Below, piece by piece: positions 62,863 to 64,000 of a stretch of DNA of 64,000 nucleotides. Below the pieces are notes generated by a model that saw only the letters and a list, made by a program, of their open reading frames with translations, had not been told where the DNA came from and searched no databases. Both the position numbers and the translations under genes were made by a program. This stretch comes from Subdoligranulum variabile. GTDB lineage: Bacteria; Bacillota; Clostridia; Oscillospirales; Ruminococcaceae. The stretch lies in the NCBI GenBank assembly GCA_003343905.1, contig QAKI01000043.1:80569-144568 (forward strand), written 5' to 3'. How positions within the stretch are numbered: position 1 is the first letter of the stretch; every line of letters begins with the position of its first letter.

Positions 62863-64000
62863 TCAGAACTGGATGGAAAACAGCACGCCGTTTTCGGTGT
62901 TTTCTATGCGGTAGCGGAAGCCGTGCTGCTCTAAAATGGCCTTGACGATGTACAGCCCCAGACCGCTGCCGCCGGTCTGCCGGCTGCGCGACGGCTCGAC
63001 CCGGTAGAAGGCGTCGAACAGCCGGGGCAGTTCGTCCTCCGGGATGTGTATGCCGGTGTTTTCCAGCCGGAAATGCGCGGCCCCGTCCGCGGAAACGGCG
63101 TGCAGAAAGACCGAACCGCCCGGCGGGGAATACAGCACCGCGTTGGAAATGACGCAGCCCAGCGCCTTTTGCAGCAGCGTTTTGTCTGCGCTGACCCGCA
63201 GCGCGGGGGCGATGTCCTCGTTCCAGTGCAGGTCTTTCTGCACGATCAGGTCTTCAAACAGGGCGTATTCCTGTTTCAGCAGGGCCGAAAGATCCACGTC
63301 CTCCTTTTGCAGCGCGGCTTGTGACGAGCGTATGCGGGAAACGGTCAGGAGTTCCTGCACCAGCCCTTCCATCCGTTCGATGACCGCCAGGGAACGGGGC
63401 AGGTATCGGGCGTGGTCGCGGTAGGCCCCCACGTTCAGGAGCATCCCCTCGGTCTGGCCCTTCAAGATCGTGAGGGGCGTTTTGAGTTCGTGGGACGCCG
63501 CCGAAAAAAAGTCGAGCTGCGCCTGTTCCAAAGCCTTCTCGCGTTCTATGTCCGCCCGCAGCCGGGCGTTGGCATCCCGCAGGTCCTGCAGCGCGGCGGA
63601 AAGTTTTTGGGACATCTCGTGGAGGTTGCGCGCCAGAACGCCCAGTTCGTCCGTGCGGCTGCCGCTGTACGTCCAGCGGAAATCCAGCCGGGTCATCTCT
63701 TTGGACGCTTCGCTCAGGCGCAGCACCGGCTGGGTCACATGGCGGGAATACAGCAGCGACGCGGCTACTGCGGCGGCAAGAAGCGGCAGGAACAGCACCA
63801 GAAAGACGCCGCCCAGGGCATCTTGGAGCAGGTCGATCTCCCGCGCGCTTCCGGCCACCTGCAATGTGTACACATCGTCGTTCCCGGCAAACGAGAACAG
63901 GTAGCGGTGTGCCGCCCGGTACGCCGCCGGGTCGGCGCTTTCGGCGGCCGTTCCCGCTGCGGGCGGGCGGGGAAAGCCCGCGTCCCCCTGCGTGGGCGGC
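62863..64000 (-). CDS. sensor histidine kinase (N-terminus outside window)
   Basis: At least 378 residues are visible; the frame stays open to the right edge, so the GTG at 63873 is not the real start. Visible are an extracytoplasmic sensor stretch, one membrane helix (VFLVLFLPLLAAAVAASLLYS), a HAMP domain (SRHVTQPVLRLSEASKEMTRLDF), the phosphoacceptor H-box SAASHELKTPLTILKGQTEG, the N-box QKALGCVISNAVLYSPPGG and the G-box GGSGLGLYIVKAILEQHG. The response regulator gene is expected beyond 64000. The downstream lipoprotein may belong to its regulon. Confidence 0.93.
   Translation of the reverse strand, partial: PPTQGDAGFPRPPAAGTAAESADPAAYRAAHRYLFSFAGNDDVYTLQVAGSAREIDLLQDALGGVFLVLFLPLLAAAVAASLLYSRHVTQPVLRLSEASKEMTRLDFRWTYSGSRTDELGVLARNLHEMSQKLSAALQDLRDANARLRADIEREKALEQAQLDFFSAASHELKTPLTILKGQTEGMLLNVGAYRDHARYLPRSLAVIERMEGLVQELLTVSRIRSSQAALQKEDVDLSALLKQEYALFEDLIVQKDLHWNEDIAPALRVSADKTLLQKALGCVISNAVLYSPPGGSVFLHAVSADGAAHFRLENTGIHIPEDELPRLFDAFYRVEPSRSRQTGGSGLGLYIVKAILEQHGFRYRIENTENGVLFSIQF

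Noticed and set aside
1..64000. CRISPR array, rRNA or tRNA genes
   Set aside because: No regularly spaced repeats of CRISPR size and no tRNA cloverleaf or rRNA sequence recognised. Phage structural genes are also absent, so the mobile element is not a prophage.

Overview
The window is a piece of a GC-rich low-GC-phylum (Firmicutes/Bacillota) chromosome. Gene content (spaced SD sites, BlaI, AbrB, HxlR, DUF1292, DUF1846, BioY, TIGR03915/TIGR03916 pair, KDPG pathway) and the strongly GC-biased third positions suggest a gut Oscillospiraceae of the Faecalibacterium/Subdoligranulum/Gemmiger type; that placement is an inference. About 49 kb is ordinary host chromosome. One block, about 43.84-58.45 kb, is visibly AT-richer and is an integrated mobilizable element.

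Host left part (1-43.8 kb): DegV, TrmL and a pyridoxal kinase; serA-serC (serine); an orphan BlaI-type repressor with three copies of its operator; a radical-SAM/DUF4130 pair of the putative DNA-repair type; a LexA-like repressor facing a small membrane protein; CutC; a thioredoxin-fold protein that has lost its redox cysteines; a structured RNA that looks 6S-like; a cyclophilin lipoprotein; UppS, RuvX and BioY; a KDG-kinase/KDPG-aldolase operon divergent from an IclR regulator whose operator is readable; an AbrB-ABC transporter pair with shared operators, split by a repeated non-coding element; an AlgX/AlgI-like O-acetylation pair; a glycosyltransferase and a hydrolase/acyltransferase/DUF6320 operon; and a compact aromatic amino acid operon pheA-aroB-aroC-aroE/K-aroF-aroA-tyrA. 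After a second copy of the repeated element come a HAD hydrolase, a sirtuin, NAD(P)H-hydrate dehydratase, an SCP2 protein, DUF1846, an XRE membrane regulator with a lipoprotein, an aldo/keto reductase and a low-molecular-weight tyrosine phosphatase.

Mobile element (43843-58446): a Tn916-type integrase and excisionase at the left end, a toprim/AAA primase-helicase, a MobQ-type relaxase with a DUF3847 partner and a readable RSF1010/pIP501-like oriT, then a six-gene tightly coupled cargo operon (AlbA_2/HTH regulator, DUF6680, type III Mod, type III Res, an unknown cytosolic protein and a four-helix membrane protein), then DUF6809 and TnpV. It sits in the 5' end of the phosphatase gene: attL keeps a full-length gene with new first codons, and attR keeps a 16-codon stub of the old 5' end.

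Host right part (58.4-64 kb): an operon of a flavin/ferredoxin protein, a zinc macrodomain and a class-M sirtuin, whose next gene was evidently the phosphatase before the element arrived; then a PNPOx-like protein divergent from an HxlR regulator, a lipoprotein, and a sensor histidine kinase that runs off the window.

Functionally the most interesting parts are the compound restriction/membrane-effector cargo, the rewriting of the phosphatase active-site loop by integration, the macrodomain-SirTM operon, and two families of repeats that lie between a gene and its terminator.
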